5,412 nt of DNA from Methanobacteriota archaeon (GTDB lineage: Archaea; Methanobacteriota; Methanobacteria; Methanobacteriales; Methanobacteriaceae), in NCBI GenBank assembly GCA_023409695.1, contig JAEYQZ010000079.1:1-5412 (forward strand), in the 5' to 3' direction. The position numbers and the translations under genes are program-made. Shown here piece by piece: positions 3,879-5,412 of the stretch. Numbering within the stretch: the first letter of the stretch is position 1; each line of letters opens with the position of its first letter. Under the pieces are notes generated by a model, which had not been told where the DNA came from, did no database searches, and saw only the letters and a program-made list of their open reading frames with translations.

Positions 3879-5412
3879 TTATTCTTCAGTAAGCATTTCT
3901 TTCTTCTCAGTTGGAGTCAAATCTTCCACTATATCTTTGGGATCTCCTATTTTGAGGATTTTTCCACCCCTCATAAGAGCAGCCCTATCACAGACATCGA
4001 GTACAAAGTCCATATCGTGTGATATTATAACAAAAGTTTGACTTAATTCATCTCTCGCCTTTATTATAGAATCTGTAACCTGAACTCTAGTTATTGGGTC
4101 CATGGTTCCAGTAGGTTCATCAAGAATAATTATATTCGGTTCTTTTATTAGAACTTGTGCTAAAGCAACCCTGTGGCGTTCACCACCACTTAATTCGTCA
4201 GGATATTTACCTAATAAGCTTGAAGCATATTCCTCATCAAATCCAACTACTTTAAGTGTGTATACTGCTTTCATTTTTGCAAATTCTGCAGGTAATTCTA
4301 AACTTATAGCTTCTGTTAAATTCCCCAAAACAGTTCTATGAGGGTAAAGACTGTACTCCTGATGTAGAATACCCAAATAAGGCTTTATTCTTCCCCTTCC
4401 AAGCGGACCGGATTGAGTCATGTCGATCCAGTCATCCCCAAGTTTTGCAGATATCTTACCTGAACTTGGTTCTGTTAACCCGTAAAGTATCCTGGAAAGA
4501 GTTGTTTTACCAGCTCCACTTAAACCAACGATACCAAAGATCTCTCCTTCGCCAATATTCAAAGTTATGCCGTCTACAGCTTTAATTACTCCCCTTTCAA
4601 TGGAATAATAATGCTTTTTGACATCTTCCATTTCAATAATTGGGCCGCCAGTTTCGAATTCCTCTTTCTTTTCAGGGAGTGGAACCTGCTCTAAAAATCT
4701 AGCTACAACTTCTTCAGGGTTACCTTCATCTATTATTTCTCCCTTTTCAAGCCATATTACATAATCTGAAAGTTTTCTCATAACTTCTGGCCAGTGAGAA
4801 GTTATAATCATAGTAGTGCCCTTCTCTTTTACACCTTCAAGCAAAGCATGGTGTAAAAGTTCAGCAGTTTTTGGATCAAGTGTACCTGTAGGTTCGTCTG
4901 CAAGAAATACCATAGGTTCCTTTGCTATTTGTCTTGCAAGTACTACCCTTTGTTTTTCTCCACCACTTAGATCCCTTGCAATATGAGTTATTCTGTGAGT
5001 CATCTGTGTCATTTCAAGTAGATCTATGGCCATGTAGGTACTTTCTTCTTCATCATGACCAGTAATGGATTTTAAAACATTATCAATTACAGTATCATCT
5101 TCATAGAGGGCAAATGACCTCTGTAACATTATTGAAATTCTTTTTCTAACTGCAGCATATATTTTCCTATCCGTATCCCACAGGTCAACACGTTCTGCTT
5201 CAAATTCCCCTCCGCAGGAACATTTTTGTCCCACTTTTGATGGGGGATCAGCTCGATAACATTTTGGGCAAAATGCGATATTAAAGATAATTTTACCCTT
5301 ATCCGGCCTATATTCCTTCATTCCACGAAGCATGTTGATGAGTACTGATTTTCCAGCGCCGCTTCTACCTAAAATTCCCAATACGCTGCCTTCATTTATA
5401 GTTATATTCAAA
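3879..5412 (-). CDS. atwA: Methyl-coenzyme M reductase system component A2 (AtwA), 5' end outside window
   Basis: This is a cytosolic protein with two ABC-type ATPase domains and no membrane segments. The A2 family is the ATP-dependent component needed for reductive activation of the nickel cofactor F430 in methyl-coenzyme M reductase. About 510 residues are visible; numbering here starts at the codon at 5411, a TTG that is probably an internal leucine, so roughly 20-30 residues are missing. First ATPase: Walker A GRSGAGKS (15-22), Q97, signature LSGGE (148-152), Walker B VFLADE (168-173), switch H206. Between Walker A and the Q-loop is a four-cysteine knuckle (C48, C51, C64, C66) that probably binds zinc. 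Second ATPase: Walker A GLSGAGKT (296-303), Q351, LSGGE (407-411), Walker B IIILDE (427-432), H465. Both sites look intact. A generic ABC transporter ATPase is the alternative, but the fused pair and cysteine insert favour A2. Marker 9 follows 94 nt downstream. Confidence 0.94.
   Translation of the reverse strand, partial: LNITINEGSVLGILGRSGAGKSVLINMLRGMKEYRPDKGKIIFNIAFCPKCYRADPPSKVGQKCSCGGEFEAERVDLWDTDRKIYAAVRKRISIMLQRSFALYEDDTVIDNVLKSITGHDEEESTYMAIDLLEMTQMTHRITHIARDLSGGEKQRVVLARQIAKEPMVFLADEPTGTLDPKTAELLHHALLEGVKEKGTTMIITSHWPEVMRKLSDYVIWLEKGEIIDEGNPEEVVARFLEQVPLPEKKEEFETGGPIIEMEDVKKHYYSIERGVIKAVDGITLNIGEGEIFGIVGLSGAGKTTLSRILYGLTEPSSGKISAKLGDDWIDMTQSGPLGRGRIKPYLGILHQEYSLYPHRTVLGNLTEAISLELPAEFAKMKAVYTLKVVGFDEEYASSLLGKYPDELSGGERHRVALAQVLIKEPNIIILDEPTGTMDPITRVQVTDSIIKARDELSQTFVIISHDMDFVLDVCDRAALMRGGKILKIGDPKDIVEDLTPTEKKEMLTEE

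Noticed and set aside
4102..4341. 79-codon plus-strand frame opposite A2
   Set aside because: It is antisense to the second ATPase domain of A2, including its Walker B and signature motifs.
5409..5411. TTG as the start codon of A2
   Set aside because: A Walker A motif only 15 residues from the start would remove the first beta strands of the ATPase fold; the gene clearly continues past the window edge.

Overview
The window comes from an AT-rich methanogenic archaeon, most likely of the order Methanobacteriales (a Methanobacterium-like organism). Two genes point there. One encodes a methanogenesis marker 9 protein with its eight-cysteine pattern. The other encodes the double-ATPase component A2 of the methyl-coenzyme M reductase (MCR) activation system. 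Shine-Dalgarno sites, TATA-like boxes and T-run terminators are of archaeal type. The genus is an inference; no rRNA or other phylogenetic marker is present.

All recognisable genes lie on the minus strand. Read in the direction of transcription (high to low coordinates) they are: component A2 (atwA, 3879-5412, 5' end outside the window), methanogenesis marker 9 (3305-3784), an unusual 72-bp direct repeat enclosing a hairpin-rich insert (2951-3252), precorrin-2 dehydrogenase (sirC, 2363-2977), glutamyl-tRNA reductase (hemA, 1041-2300), an AT-rich gene-free stretch (594-1040), and a voltage-sensor-type K+ channel (1-593, 3' end outside the window).

Four of the five genes fit one theme. HemA makes the first committed precursor of tetrapyrroles. 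SirC oxidises precorrin-2 to sirohydrochlorin, the branch point to siroheme and to the nickel cofactor F430. F430 is the prosthetic group of MCR, and A2 supplies ATP-dependent activation of MCR. Marker 9, of unknown function, sits between the cofactor genes and the activation gene. The K+ channel appears unrelated.

The most unusual part is 2951-3252. The sirC ribosome-binding site, start codon and first nine codons occur twice, exactly 230 bp apart. Between the copies is about 160 bp made almost entirely of perfect short-loop hairpins and bounded by imperfect inverted repeats. The upstream copy starts a 75-codon reading frame that runs through all the hairpins and stops 2 nt before the true sirC ATG. 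The three differences between the two coding copies are all synonymous. This could be a mobile hairpin element with an exceptionally long target duplication, a leader-peptide/attenuator device, or both.
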